From assembly GCA_014338405.1 (NCBI GenBank), contig JTDE01003459.1:13910-77909 (forward strand): a stretch of 64,000 nt of DNA. Reading direction: 5' to 3'. The notes under the pieces are model-generated. The model was not told the DNA's origin and did not search any database. It worked only from the letters and a program-made list of their open reading frames with translations. Below are positions 23,063-34,342 of the stretch, one piece after another. Source of the DNA: Paragonimus skrjabini miyazakii. Taxonomy: Eukaryota; Platyhelminthes; Trematoda; Plagiorchiida; Troglotrematidae. The translations under genes were made by a program, and so were the position numbers. Numbering within the stretch: position 1 is the stretch's first letter; every line of letters starts with the position of its first letter.

Positions 23063-23533
23063 ATGGTTTTCATAAACGTAACTCAGCTGAAGCAAATGAA
23101 CAAAACGGGTGGAGTTATGCTTTGTGATGTCCGAACGAGGGAGGAGGTGGTAGAGTCAGGCCTCATTCCAGGAGCAGTCAATATTCCTTGTAAGTTTGAC
23201 TTTTTATTCGAAATATTTGATTCTCGTTGTCTCAGTAAGCGAACTGAACGGTGCGCTTGGACTATTGGCGGATGAGTTTATTAACAAATACTACAGTCCG
23301 AAACCCCAACCTAATGAAAAGATAATTCTTTATTGCCGAAGTGGTGTCCGGGTTGCAAGGCTGCACAAATGCTGTCTTCATTGGGATATTACTTGTGAGT
23401 GAAGTCCATAAAAACTGAACAACTGTTTTATTTTAGAAGTGCTTCCCTCCAGGGCGGTTACACCTCGTGGCAGAACAGTCAACAGACCGTACAACAGGAT
23501 GGAAATGAAAGTTCAAGGACATCTAAAATATGA
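23063..23533 (+). CDS. Single-domain rhodanese (TSTD1-like sulfurtransferase), three exons, one frameshift
   Basis: Exon 1 (23063-23189) gives MVFINVTQLKQMNK, CDVRTREEVVESG and IPGAVNIP. Intron 23190-23235 (46 nt, GTAAGT...CTCAG) joins phase-correctly to LSELNGALGLLADEF. Exon 2 (23236-23394) holds the active loop YCRSGVR, with the catalytic Cys at 23334-23336. Intron 23395-23436 (42 nt, GTGAGT...TTTTAG) leads to exon 3 (23437-23533) with SLQGGYTSWQN and a stop. The domain would be about 105-110 residues, the TSTD1 size; such enzymes move sulfane sulfur from thiosulfate to thiols through a persulfide Cys. Between CRSGVR and the LGYYL helix one base is missing: the frame that fits exon 3 (AQMLSSLGYY) is shifted relative to CRSGVRVA. 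Either the gene is newly dead or the assembly dropped a base. An upstream coding exon is possible (acceptor at 23041), but the ATG at 23063 fits the family start. Confidence 0.72.
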
Positions 23534-24499
23534 TGATGTCCAATGAGCAACTTTTCACTGAGTATTTTCAAATCTGTTCAGTAGATCGTTCATAAAAATC
23601 AAACATCGTAATATTTTGAACAAGATTTGAAAATACAAGAAGTTACCTGGTTACCAAATTCCCTTAATCTGTAGACAAAACTAGTGGGTAAATAATGTCA
23701 AGTCATGGGTCTAAACCAGTAGGCTAGAGATATGGCGTTCTAGGTTATTAGGTACCTTATTAATAAAGACATTACAGAGTTTTTACCAGCTAAGTTAAAA
23801 CCATGTTTATCGCCTATTGGCCAATTAAGATTTGCATTGAAAGAACCAACCTGTCTCCTCCATATGACTTGACCACATCGGGAATATGGAAGTAACAGCC
23901 GGACTGAAGACGTAGTGCATACCTACAATTTGGGAACATCTGTTAAACCTGTTTGATTTTGAGGGATTAAACAGTAAACTCCGGGTTTATATACTGTGCA
24001 AGACCAACAGACTAAAACACAAACGAAGTCTTATGAATCGCTAATGAATGTTGTTCTTGTTAGGGTGGGTAAGAAATTATATCAAAGTAACAGCTTTGTG
24101 TGTAGACAAGAACTGAAGGTACCAGGTTTTGGCGAGGCTAGAAGGTTCGTGTAGGTTAACAGAATATACTCGGTTTGGAACAGATCAGTATTTATCATCA
24201 AAGTCAGCCGAATTGTTCGTGTGGCGTCAATTGTATACACATACGTGAGTAGAATAAGTCTTAAAGTCCATTATATCACGTGCGACTTCACTGAGAAATC
24301 GACAAACACGAGTGATATGTGGTTGTGAGTATAACATTTTGTTAAATGCAGTCGGATAAAAACGGGATAGAAGGTCAACTAAACCGTATTATCAATTTAG
24401 TGACGAGTTTGTCTACACATAACCACATCAGCTTGTCATATTGGACAAACTTACTCGCCAAAGCTTCCATAAGTTAGCTTTGTTTTATAAATGGAATTG
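23534..24499. other. No recognised feature
   Basis: 3' flank of the rhodanese gene. No domain or window-wide repeat was seen until the SINE fragment at 24500. Confidence 0.35.
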
Positions 24500-24600
24500 T
24501 AGACTGACCAGCACCCGCAATTGATCGTAGATGTCGCATTCTCATAGACTTTCCAGTCCGCCCCTTTCAAAAAGAAGAAGCAAGAGAAAGAGAACGAAGC
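24500..24600 (-). repeat. SINE-1 tail fragment
   Basis: GTCGCATTCTCATAGAC, TTTCCAGTCCGCCCCTTTC and AAAGAAG match the tail and body of SINE-1 in reverse orientation. The tRNA-like head is absent. Confidence 0.5.
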
Positions 24601-24754
24601 GAAACTAACCCCTGGAAACAACCATGTCTATGGTCATACACTTAACATCAAGGTGCCTACGCAGACAACACAATTGCAAGTGAAAATGAACGTAAGACCT
24701 AATTAACCAAACAACTTCTGTACGACTTTCACTGACCCGCGTCATTGAGAGCAC

Positions 24755-25570
24755 TCACTTCGGAGATAACTCAGCCGAACAACGAAAGCCTTCACGCCAC
24801 TGACCTCGATTAGCCGCCATATCACTTAATGACTCCAGCCACCGATTCTGTGAGTCATGAGGTCCCAAGCCGGGAAGACGAACTCGGCCTACTGTGGTCA
24901 ACCCTAGGTGGACAACTTCATTCGTGCACCCTGGTTTATCATCTGTCCACCTTGCAAATTATACCAGTCAGCCGCATCGTCGGCAGAGAGTGCACGGTGT
25001 GGCAGACGACTAGCTTCCATCCTTAATACATAGCCTAGCTATCTAGGTCTGCGCAAGTGTAGGAAATGAACAAAAACTCGCCTGGCAACCACTACTAACT
25101 AACCGCCTCCTAACCTCCCTGTAGCTTACCGTTTGGCACCACCCGATGCGGGTGATCGAACGCAAACCGCGGTAGTCGAATAGTTGAGGAAGGTTCAAGT
25201 TTTCTATCCTGAGCAACCAAACTTCGCTACCGTAAAGTAATACAGCCCTCACTGTCGTATTATAAATGCGTCTTTTAAGCTACAGAGGGCTGCCTTTATG
25301 CAGCCAGAAGTGTCCTAGATTCACTGCTACCGCATAAGCTTTTAATTTATTCCATACAACTTTGCCGGCAGCCTTCCAAGTTCACAAGCAACTAATAACC
25401 TCTTTGACCTTATTATCTAACACTACATCTACATAATTACAGAAGTCCTGCAGTTGTATTTTGCACTTTGATGCTACAAAGTGGAATCCCGTATCTTTAT
25501 CAGAGGATGAAGTTGCGTCTACTATTATCTGCACTGCTTGAAATCTTCCAAACGGCAGCAGTTGTTCGTC
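24755..25570 (-). pseudogene. LINE (non-LTR retrotransposon) 3' end, RT C-terminal half
   Basis: Read on the minus strand. LDYVDEQLLPFGRF is a decayed YADD box, with the second Asp now Glu, followed by SKCKIQLQDF. Next come YNTTVRAVLLYGSEVWLL, LFDYRGLRSITRIGW and EVRRRL, the conserved C-terminal region of trematode LINEs. VLRMEASRLPHRAL, RVRLPGLGPHDSQNRWLE and FRCSAELSPK follow, ending at a natural TGA (24755-24757). The pieces lie in different registers, so at least two frameshifts have occurred. The endonuclease and N-terminal RT are missing, typical of 5' truncation during target-primed insertion. An intact copy would encode endonuclease and RT and could mobilise SINEs. The exact clade (RTE- or CR1-like) is uncertain. 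Confidence 0.8.
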
Positions 25571-26179
25571 GACATAATCAAGTTAAGGCAGTTTTTGCGG
25601 GCATCTTGTGACCGGTGAAGTAGAAACCAGATAATCTCATAACGTAATGGGACAGCTTTTTCCATCTTGTTTTCCGTGTTAACCAGTAGGATAATCTGGT
25701 ATGCGTTGTTTTATAGTGGCTCAATAGAAGTACAAAGATTCAAAAACTCAACAAGTCACTTTAAGTATTTGGTTCGTGCGGTAGTTTGCCACCCTACTTT
25801 GTCAGTTGGCATAATGTGTGCTTGCGGCCAACTCATTCAGCCTAATAGAGGCTGTGAGAAAAATGGCTGCATGTGAAAACGGCTCTCATACCTTCAGCAC
25901 TGAATGATCATCGTGTTAACATATTGTATGCATTTTAACAGACGGCGGGTTATTATTTGTACTGAGAAGTTGGGCCGACAGATAACTGCGCTGTGAAACG
26001 CTGTAGATATCCACTTTAGAAAGACTGCATTACAGGTAATCGGGGCAGTTACTGTTACATATTGAGTTGCTTCATTTTTTGCTTGAGAGCTTTCTGTCTT
26101 GCTTGAAATCTGATTGCATAGAATTCAGTAAGATCTAATTGGGTGTCATAAGACCATACACAACGCCGGGATAATAAAC
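25571..26179. other. No recognised feature
   Basis: May include an unaligned upstream part of the LINE up to about 25660. The rest holds nothing identified. Confidence 0.35.
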
Positions 26180-26440
26180 TAGAGAACAGCCGTCGCATTC
26201 CCATAGACTTTCCAGTCGGCCCCTTTCGGAAAGAAGCNNNNNNNNNNNNNNNNNNNNNNNNNNNNNNNNNNNNNNNNNNNNNNNNNNNNNNNNNNNNNNN
26301 NNNNNNNNNNNNNNNNNNNNNNNNNNNNNNNNNNNNNAACCACGGACATTCTGTTCATGAGGCAACCGTGTTTACCACTGCGCCATTGACCTCACGTTAG
26401 GCACGACTGAATTATCATATCCGAACGCTCATCCACTTTT
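26180..26440 (-). repeat. SINE-1 copy interrupted by an assembly gap (tandem unit 1)
   Basis: Tail GTCGCATTCCCATAGAC, TTTCCAGTCGG and CCCCTTTCGGAAAGAAGC, then 100 N, then the tRNA-like head (CATGAGGCAACCGTG, CACTGCGCCATTGACCTCACG) and the leader ending CTTGTGAG. The missing part corresponds to 68 bases of the neighbouring copy, so the gap is probably smaller than 100. Confidence 0.78.
26238..26337. other. Assembly gap, 100 N
   Basis: A run of exactly 100 N, the usual placeholder for unknown size. It falls inside a SINE that has a near-identical neighbour 430 bases away, a common cause of assembly breaks. Confidence 0.98.
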
Positions 26441-26577
26441 GCTTGTGAGAAATGGCCAGGTTGCCCGATCGCCTCGAGAGCAGACACAGTTACTGTCTGT
26501 TAACTCCAATCGATGACCCCTCGACTAGGACTTCTCTCCAAGTGGAAGTCACAGAAATCACTGACTTGTTGAGCGGT

Positions 26578-26880
26578 GTTCGATTACTGATGAGTAGTAG
26601 GGGATTTTGATTTTCATATAGATTGAACATCACCCACAATTGGTCGCAGCTGTCGCACTCCCATAGACTTTCCAGTCGGCTCCTTTCGAAAAGAAGCAAT
26701 AGACTCGAGTTTCGCTCTCATTAGAGCTCGTCGGTAGTGCATATCATCGCCACTGCCGAGACTTGAACCACGGACATGCTGTTCATGAGGCAACCGTGTT
26801 TACCACTGCGCCATTGACCTCACGTTAGGCATGACCAAATTATCATATCCGAACGCCCATCCACTTTTGCTTGTGAGTAA
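26578..26880 (-). repeat. SINE-1 copy, full length (tandem unit 2)
   Basis: Complete minus-strand copy: tail from TGATGAGTAGTAGGGG through GAACATCACCCACAATTGG, body with AGACTCGAGTTTCGCTCTC, reverse B box GGACTTGAACC-like (near 26760), reverse A box CCACTGCGCCA, then the leader ending CTTGTGAG. The leader and next bases (GGTTGCCCGATCGCC) occur at both 26457 and 26887, so this copy plus the spacer 26441-26577 is a tandem repeat of unit 1, with a period of about 428 bases. Confidence 0.87.
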
Positions 26881-26887
26881 TGGTCAG

Positions 26888-27349
26888 GTTGCCCGATCGC
26901 CTTTGATTTCTTGATTGATTTCTTGGTTGATTTGAGAACAAAGTGTTTGGAGTTCAATAAGTAAAGAAAAACGGAAGGGTACTAAAACCATATACGTAGA
27001 AATAAGTGTTTATGCAGGGATCTAGTAGAGGCCGTAATAATCCATTTAAAAATGTCTGAACGGATGGGTTGTGTAAAATAGGATTCTGGCTGAGATATAT
27101 TCACTAACTGTAAAATGATGAGAAATAATCAAAGCACCAAACTGTTTGAAAGAAGTGCCACTTTGGCGGGTCTGTTAAACTGTGCAAAGTTCTTCGATAG
27201 CAAACCAAAGGAAACAGGACTCCCAGAGGGGAGCCCAGAGGCCGTGATAAATCAAGTAGCTGGACTGGAGAGAAAAGGTAAGTACCGGAGAGCCTTAAGA
27301 AGTTTAGTGAAAGCTTCAGCAGAATGAAGTGACCACATCATGTTGGTAC
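26888..27349. other. No recognised feature
   Basis: Begins with TTGATTTCTTGATTGATTTC, a simple TTGATT-type repeat. The frame 27115-27327 (ends LERKGKYRRALRSLVKASAE) looks protein-like but I do not recognise it; it could be part of another element. Confidence 0.35.
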
Positions 27350-27700
27350 TAAAAATAATCACCAGATACTTGACAAAAAGCAGTCGAGTTAAGGGTTTAA
27401 TAGTTGCATGAAGCTTGATTAGCAACGCTTTTGTAAACACCAGCACTCTGGGGGTGTCGACTGGGCAACAGGGCCACAAATGAAGCGGCGTGGTCAATCA
27501 TATGACCCGTTGAGACTAAATTTGTCACGATGGAAGATACCAAATTACTGTCCGAATTTTGAGATGCTGATCCACGTTGCATCATCACCCGCACTATTCA
27601 AGCATATACCCCATCCTATTCTGTTGCAAATTTGTGTCCCTTACTTTAATGTGTGTATCACTGCAGCCGTAGGTGAATGGAGAGATAACGAGGAAGGCAA
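27350..27700 (-). pseudogene. PLE relic H (GIY-YIG domain and C-terminal tail)
   Basis: On the minus strand CGCSDTHIKVRDTNLQQ is a mutated GIY-YIG core (the family has a YIGRT-type box here). It is followed by SSIVTNLVSTGHMIDHAASF, the conserved block after the endonuclease core. A frameshift then leads to PRVLVFTKALLIKLHATIK, the last conserved C-terminal block. The RT part is not adjacent; relic I (29150-29335, same strand and order) may be its RT, separated by an inserted SINE and other DNA. Confidence 0.72.
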
Positions 27701-28639
27701 CGTTCTCTGAGAAAGATCAACCAGGGTAGTAGGGCATAATCCTGCGGATTGAAAGCACCGCAGGCTGATCACTTGTAAAGTTCAACTGTCAACCTGCACT
27801 GATAATATTTTGGTCCCCTAGGTAAAAACGTTAATGAAGACCTATTTTTGATTTATTTGAGATATAGTCACTTGCCTCTTGTAACTGATGTCAACAAGTG
27901 CGGCTTGCTTTACATCCGAAAGCAATGCATTCCACAGGAGGTTCTGTTCAAAATAAAGGCTGTCACGCATGCACAATTTATCTGCTTGGTGAAAAAGCAT
28001 CCGCAGAAAATTGCGTTTTACGAAAATGATGAGAACTGCAAGTACTATCTACTCCATATTAACCCTCATCATCATTATCAGCAGCAGTAGCAGTGGCGTC
28101 TTGAACATTCTCAGTCAAACCAGTGGATACTATTTCTCCTGAAAATGATCCACAGATATGCATATTAATATCTAATGACAAATGTATGGAGGAGATAACC
28201 GACCTGTCCTCTGATTACAGCTTTTGCCACAGGTCGAACACTTCGTTTTCAATTATCTTGGTACGCTCTAGTTTAAATTACTCGTGGGCTCTACGTGAGT
28301 TGGTTGATTCTCAACAAAAAATTTGGGAAGACTGTCTGAATTGTTGCGCCCAATGGCGTTGTGCTCAATGGTTGTGTTCAAGTAAGATTGTCGTCTAACT
28401 TGAAATTGACCAAATACCCGATTACCCATCAATGGTCCAGTGAATTGCCCAGCAGTTTCAATAAATTCAGAGATTTTGACCCGGCTCAGGAGACTTTATC
28501 ACGGAATTATCGATCGGAGTGAACACGTGGTAACTGTGTCTCCCACTGAGACAGTCGGGCAACATGATACATATTCACAAATGAAAATGACTGAGCGTTT
28601 GGATGTGATTTTGTCTGTGTCTAAGATGAGGTCAACAGT
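27701..28639. other. No certain feature
   Basis: Contains a short CATCAT/CAGCAG microsatellite-like run at 28065-28095. The minus-strand frame 28696-28499 has Cys pairs that might be decayed GIY-YIG sequence, too weak to call. Confidence 0.3.
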
Positions 28640-28870
28640 GTGAGGTTTTACATGGTTGCCTCGTGAAAAGGTGACAGGGGTCCTACTGTTGGGCATGGGA
28701 ATGAGGTATGCAATTGATTAGCTCCAGCAAGAGCAAAATTCTACTCTGGTGCGTCGAGTCTTCAATGGCTAGCTGATATGTCTATTCGAATGTGAAAGCT
28801 GTGGTCAAATGTTAGTTATGTTCGACCCGGAATAACCAAAGCTCTAACTACTGGTCAGTTGCAAATGTCA
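28640..28870 (+). repeat. SINE-1 copy, diverged
   Basis: ACATGGTTGCCTCGTGAAAAG matches the tRNA-like head; CGAGTCTTCAATGGCTAGC matches the body; AAAGCTGTGGTCAAATGTTAG, GTTATGTTCGACC and AATAACCAAAGC match the tail of the copy at 4294. Confidence 0.5.
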
Positions 28871-29149
28871 TTGATTGGGGGTGATTATGATTACTGACTC
28901 AGAAGCAACTACGTTAGTACGTTTTTAATAACAAGTCAAAGGCAACTATTACCCCGTAGTTTCGCGAGGAAAAAATGTTTGCCCCTTTCAACTCGTCACT
29001 TGTAACAGGTCGACTCATCCTGTTTAGTAATGCGCGAGTCCGAGCTTAGTGAACATGGGAAAGAAGCTCTTACGGTAGATGTGATCCATTTCGGGACCCT
29101 TGTGGTATATACTTCTGTATAACAAGTGGTATAGGTTTCTGATGAAGAG

Positions 29150-29335
29150 TGCACCCGGAAGAAGTATTTGTCCGTCGACCTTAATCCCGAATTTCATACT
29201 AATAATTCTGCTCAGGGAATGAAATTTGGCAGGAGGCTGAGGCATCTTATTTTTGGATGCATTCACAAGAAAGACTTCATCTGCGCATCTTCTGTAAGGT
29301 ACTTCATGGCACGCCTTCCACTCCAAGTAGTGCAT
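29150..29335 (-). pseudogene. PLE relic I (RT palm around the YxDD box)
   Basis: YRRCADEVFLVNASKN stands for the YRRYxDDxFLV box, with the second Asp now Glu and Tyr now Cys. It is followed by the spacer helix FHSLSRIISMKFGIKVDGQI and LLPGALFIRN, matching the QLPFLDxLLxR block. Same strand as relic H downstream; possibly one element. Confidence 0.5.
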
Positions 29336-30239
29336 GAGTGTACTTGACTAGACAGGACAAATGGACTGACCATCGTGACCTTGTTCACCTGTCTATAATA
29401 AAAGCCGTGGAATAAAATTTTATGCAACGATAACAATGAAATCTAATGTGGGGAATTCTATACTGCAGACTATGCGTATTTACATAGACGATGATACTAC
29501 TAGCGAGTCCATCCTTTGACACATTTAAAAATAGTGACTAACAATCGAGATATTATCTTGTGTTTGATATCGATATCTGATACGTGGTCAGTGAATTAAA
29601 GTGTATCCTCTAGGTTAGATTCGTCAAGTTTAGGGTCCACTACTTCAGGTTCCAAAAATAACCATCGATTAAGCTGGCGATAAGTCGAACTGACGACGGA
29701 TAATATTAGTATAAATGTTTTTGGAGGTTAGAGGAGTCAGAGATGCTTTTTGCGTTCTTTTGATCGTTGACGCTGGTATGATGAGATTTTAGTTTGAACC
29801 GTTCGACTCAGTTTTGTAACTATAGTTCTTTGTTCAACATTAGCTATAGTTTGACAAACCAGATAAAATACGCCACATATGGCTATGCTTTCTGCGCGAT
29901 TAATTAGTAATTCTTTAGAGCCCTTGTTTGGAGGAAGTGCCTTAGGTATCATGATCAACTTCAGTTTTTGAAAGACTGATTGATTAAAACTCGTTGATAG
30001 TTGTGGACTACGACGACACTCTTGGCCTTAAACAAACCATCGTTACGTAGGTTGTCGGATGACGAGACCAGCTGATCATAAAATGTTCCAGCTGCGTCTC
30101 TGTACAAATGGCAATGCTTGGCTTTGAACCGAGAATCGTACATAGTACGGTCATGACGTGTTTTTAAAGATTTTCGGAAAAGGTCAAATAGTGAAACAGC
30201 CAATATGCAAATATTCACTGAATGACAGTTTCTAGCCTG
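29336..30239. other. No recognised feature
   Basis: Two minus-strand frames (29737-29958, 29961-30218) are basic and protein-like but unrecognised. The region may contain the 5' part of PLE A in decayed form. Confidence 0.3.
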
Positions 30240-31372
30240 CTGAACCTATCGAGAATGTCACTATTCATAAGAAATACCTGATTAGCATGGATGTCAAGTC
30301 ATTATTCACAGACGTACTTCTACATGAATCCACTCGAGTCATATATAAATACGTCACTATAAAACAATCTGAATTACGCATTCCAATGTCCGAAATCGAA
30401 CGACTGCTTCTTTTATGCACCTCGAACGTAACATTCTACTTCCAACACAAAGAATATAGACGAATTGATGGCGTAGCCATGAGGAGTTCTTTGGGATCTA
30501 TCCTGGGTGATATTATTATGGCCCATCTCGAAATCGAGTGCGAGGAACCATATCTAAACAGATTTATTTCTCCGATATGTGGACGATGTGTTAGTTGTGA
30601 CTGATGGTAAAGAACATGCCGAGGAAATTCTGAGGATATTCAACGGATTACATGCTAACACTATATTGAATTCTGAACAGGAATGTAACGACTCTTCTGT
30701 CTTCGGATATTTACCATACTCATTTTGTCGCAAGTACACTTGGAATTGCCAACACTTACACTTTGACAGTGTCGTGCCAAAGCGCTAACAAAAGGACCTT
30801 ATCAAAACGTCATTCAACAGAGTCAGAAACATGTGCACACTAGACACAGTCCATGATACACTGGACAACGGACATCCGCAATCACTGGTCCCCAAGTTTT
30901 CTAAAGAAGAACCGCACGAGCAAATAGTGATGGTGTTGCCAACGATGGAAACTTTTTACAACTGCCCTTCAAAGGGGATGGTGTCAGTACGTTGTTACAA
31001 CGCTGATTGAAGGCCGCTGTATTACGGGTTTGCAATGCCGCAGAGTTGGTGTTAACCTATACCACAAAGGAGATTCCAATTCCATCTCTAAAACCTCAGG
31101 TGCCTCTGTTTGCTGTGTTTCATATCATTTACCGATTTTTATGTAGTTGCCAGGTCGGCCACATTGGCATGACGGAACAGCAGTTGAAACTTCGGATTTC
31201 GAAGCGCATCCCAGCACGAGTGAGGAAGTACGTGGCGCAGACGCAAGTTGACACCCGTATGCACAGAGTAACCGCCACGCAAACCACCGACATTAGCAAT
31301 CGCTCGTTATCTCCTGGAGAGCCATCACCGGGTAAATCCCACACAGATATTCACAATTGTACACGCAACTGA
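30240..31372 (+). pseudogene. PLE relic A (RT and GIY-YIG regions, frameshifted)
   Basis: SMDVKSLFTDVLLHE (RT motif A) starts at 30284. Next are LLLLCTSNVTFYF, YRRIDGVAMRSSLGSILGDI, and after a frameshift near 30575 the intact catalytic YVDDVLVV, with the helix EEILRIFNGLHANT. The linker (30790-31000) is out of frame but keeps LPFKGDGVS. The last frame has NAAELVLTYTTKEIPIPSL, VPLFAVFHIIYRF and the GIY-YIG core CQVGHIGMTEQQLKLRI, where Tyr of YIG is His. The conserved C-terminal tail (STGHxxD, LPW) is missing, replaced by unrelated residues up to the stop at 31372. The N-terminal part before motif A is also absent. The remnant is about 1.1 kb; intact PLE frames are about 2.2-2.7 kb. No hammerhead was found downstream. 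Confidence 0.87.
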
Positions 31373-33371
31373 CAAATCCGGGTTTTTATGATATGCTGTG
31401 GCGGTTGCTGTGAGACGTTGGTGTTAAACTCTGTGTGTTCAGAAGGATTCTTTTGTTGGTCTAGCAGTTTAATAGTAGTGGTGACATTGACTAATTAGTG
31501 AATATATCCGTCGTGTGTTTATCTCTTATGTTTAGTTTCACATTTGACCCCTGTTTTCCGCTTTATAATCTCCTGTTCTGTAGTACGCACTTGATAATAC
31601 GCAGGGAAATTTGCCAAGGCATAAACGGTGTGCATTAACATTATTGACTGATCTATAAAAAAAGCGAATAAGGGTTTTTGTCTGAAAAGTACAGTCCATC
31701 TGTTTATTCATACCTGACTCTAACCATGTAAATCGACGAAAGTCGTAGAATTTGATACGGCTGCCGGCACTGAGGTCGTCAATTTATGGTAAGAAAAGAA
31801 ATTGTTTCTTTTACAATTCGTTCAGTTTAAGGCTCACTTCTTTCATTTTCGGCACCGTGAATCTTCTTAGGTGCTGTAAATTAGACTTAAAGTTACTTCG
31901 TCAATTTGCTTCTTCTGGACCTGAAGAACGGGCTGCATAAATTTGGCCTACCAACTCCATTGTGGACTTTCGCCTCGCTTGTACTCGCAGATGCGAATAC
32001 GTTAGCTGTACATCACGGTTACTGGAACTGCACAGCCATACTGATTGAATGACAGTGAGAGACAGCTGTACCTGTTCAAAATCCAGGTCCTGTCACTTTT
32101 CAGTCCCATACACTTGTTAGCAAACCGTTACTTGACTTGAGTGTAAACGACTAGTGACGCAGACTGACATATGGTCAACGTGACATCGACTTGAGAGCAG
32201 TATTTTGATCACGAACCCACGTCGACCAAGGCAGCAGAAGCTGATAAGCGTTTATTTCAAATGTGTTGATAATTTTTATTGTATTCACACCAGAGGTTTT
32301 GTTTGAATGAGTGGGCGGCCTTGCTACCTTCTCTTCTGAACCGTAAGGCACTTCCACATCCCGTCAACCAGTCTGCATTCTTTCACAGGACTTATTTTCA
32401 CCTTGGTTAACAAGCTGTTTCAGCGGGCGTGCACTTCTTAATAAAATTGGTTACTTTGACTGCAGAGCACGGTGCTCTTGCCAGAGAATGACTGTATTTG
32501 TGGACCTCAGTTATTGGGAGAACTCGCACAGAGCAGTCGCATCCGATCATCGAGCCAGGGTGTAACGTTCAACAACCGCAGTCACATAAGCACCAAAGAG
32601 ATGGGCTATCCAAATTAGTATGAATCCTTGAATATATGCTTCCTTTTGACAACAACAAATTTGGGGGATTATAGTACATTGACATTCATTATGGCGGGTG
32701 TTCAACAGGAGATTTTTGAATATGATGGTAGTAGTGCGTAGTGTGGTGAAAGAAGTGAGTGGATGCGACTAAACATGAAATGTCGAAAGTAATTTCCACG
32801 GTTGCGATGGTCGAATTGTCTGAGGAGTTGGCGCAAGCTACCAGAATTTCTTACTTGACATTACTTTTTAGCGAATCCGATGATAGTACCAGACCAAAAA
32901 ATGACCGTTTTGATAAAGATGATGATGATGATATCAGTGATGTCAAATCGTTCTTTTCTCCAGGTGACTGATACCCAATTCCGATTGATTTGTCTCATTC
33001 GAACCCTTGACGGTTCGAGTCTAGTTTTGGAGACAATATCATGTTTGAAGTTAAACTAAACTTGGTCTCTCATGTGCTGGACACGGGAAATGAGGTATAT
33101 CCACAGAGAATTTGACAGCCAAAAGTTCGTGCTACTAATTATGTTCGAGTAGTTCGTAATATTCACCTATCCTAGGAGTCACGTTTGCCTATTATACGCT
33201 GCAGTTCTAAATCAGTCAGGCTTTTCGTTTGGCAGAAAAAAAATTACAGCGAGACAACTGTGGCTAGGAAGCATCTGAAAGTTCGAAAAATTATCCGTAA
33301 AGCGATTGATAAAACTTAATATAGTATCACATCTCACTAATATTCCATATTTTAAGTTGAACGTCCTTCAC
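31373..33371. other. No certain feature
   Basis: Only the weak exon candidate at 32759-32963. A small hairpin (CGAACCC/GGTTCG) lies at 33000-33018. Confidence 0.35.
32759..32963 (+). CDS. Weak exon candidate with acidic tail
   Basis: An open stretch ends at CCAG before GTGACT, a usable donor. It reads MVELSEELAQATRISYL and later FDKDDDDDISDVKSFF. The Asp run comes from a GAT triplet repeat. No known domain; start and acceptor are unclear. Confidence 0.15.
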
Positions 33372-33613
33372 ATTTGAACATAGTTGTTGCATTCCCATAG
33401 ACAATCCAGTTGCCCCCTTTCGAACAGCAGGAACATTAGACTTGAGTTTCGCTCTGATTAGAGCTCGTCAGTAGTGCATGTCATCGCCACTGGCGGGACT
33501 AGAACTCCGGTCACGCTGTTCATAAGGCAGCCGTGTTTACCACTGCGCCATTGACCTCACATTGGGTACGACCGAATTATCATATGCGAACGCTCAACCA
33601 CTTTCGCTTGTGA
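33372..33613 (-). repeat. SINE-1 copy
   Basis: Tail CATTCCCATAGACAATCC, body TTAGACTTGAGTTTCGC, reverse B box region GGGACTAGAACTCCGG, reverse A box CACTGCGCCATTGACC and leader CAACCACTTTCGCTTGTG. The head is intact apart from scattered changes; the extreme tail is missing. Confidence 0.82.
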
Positions 33614-34149
33614 ATATTTGATGATATTCTCGACTGTATTGCATTTCACAGAACACAAATCACGATAGTTAATAGATTACTACCCATCTTAATAAAACCT
33701 GAGGAATAAGTACCACCCTGCGGCTTTCACTCCAAAAGAAAATTCATAGTTTTGACACAGCCGTTTCAGTCGTTGCCTTGGTATTAATCACAGCCAACTA
33801 TTATGGGTAGTTCACCACACATATAATTTCAAAATAACAATAAAGCGCAGCAGCACTTTGATGTGTTTTTATAATGGAGTTGCTTGTTCTGTCACTATTC
33901 GTTTTCATCCGACAGTTGATCACTAATTCCGGTATCGAAAGTGTTTCACAAATCGCAGAACGACACTAATCATCAAATTAGTCTGAAAAGTTGAGGAGGG
34001 AAATTTAATGTATAAATTAAAAGCTTCTTAACCTGTTCAATCTAACTTCTAACAAGCGTTTGTTTGCATCCTTTTAGGAACTGGTTTTGAGTTACATTTA
34101 TCAGATTATTTTGTCATCTACTGCACTGTTTTGCTCAAGTTCCGCATTG
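33614..34149. other. No recognised feature
   Basis: AT-rich spacer between two SINE copies. Nothing supported. Confidence 0.35.
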
Positions 34150-34342
34150 TGTAATGAGGGCCAGTGGCAATGTGGTTAACACGGTTACTTCAATACATTG
34201 TTATTGGCGTTCAAAATCCAACCGTGTCAGTAATATTCACTGCTGTCCAGCTATAGTAAGAACGAAACATGAGTTTGGTGTTTTCTTTCAAACGGGGTTG
34301 ACTGGAAATTCAACGGAAAGCGATAGCTCTGATCAATTGTAA
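34150..34342 (+). repeat. SINE-1 copy, diverged
   Basis: AATGAGGGCCAGTGGCAATG and TTAACACGGTTACTTCA match the tRNA-like head; GAACGAAACATGAGTTTGG and CAAACGGGGTTGACTGGAAA match the body and tail. The B box is lost (GGCGTTCAAAATCC). Confidence 0.58.

Noticed and set aside
26578..26600. CTGATGAG at the SINE-1 tail, resembling a hammerhead core
   Set aside because: No GAAA and no pairing stems follow; it is part of the conserved tail of SINE-1.
27115..27327. Open frame ending LERKGKYRRALRSLVKASAE
   Set aside because: Looks like protein but cannot be assigned to host or element.
28060..28095. Microsatellite or CRISPR-like short repeat
   Set aside because: Only a short CATCAT/CAGCAG run; no spaced direct repeats anywhere in the window.
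28499..28696. Possible GIY-YIG piece between PLE relics I and H
   Set aside because: Only scattered Cys residues match; no GxYVG-type box.
29130..29150. CTGATGAAGAG, hammerhead-like
   Set aside because: Lacks GAAA and stems.
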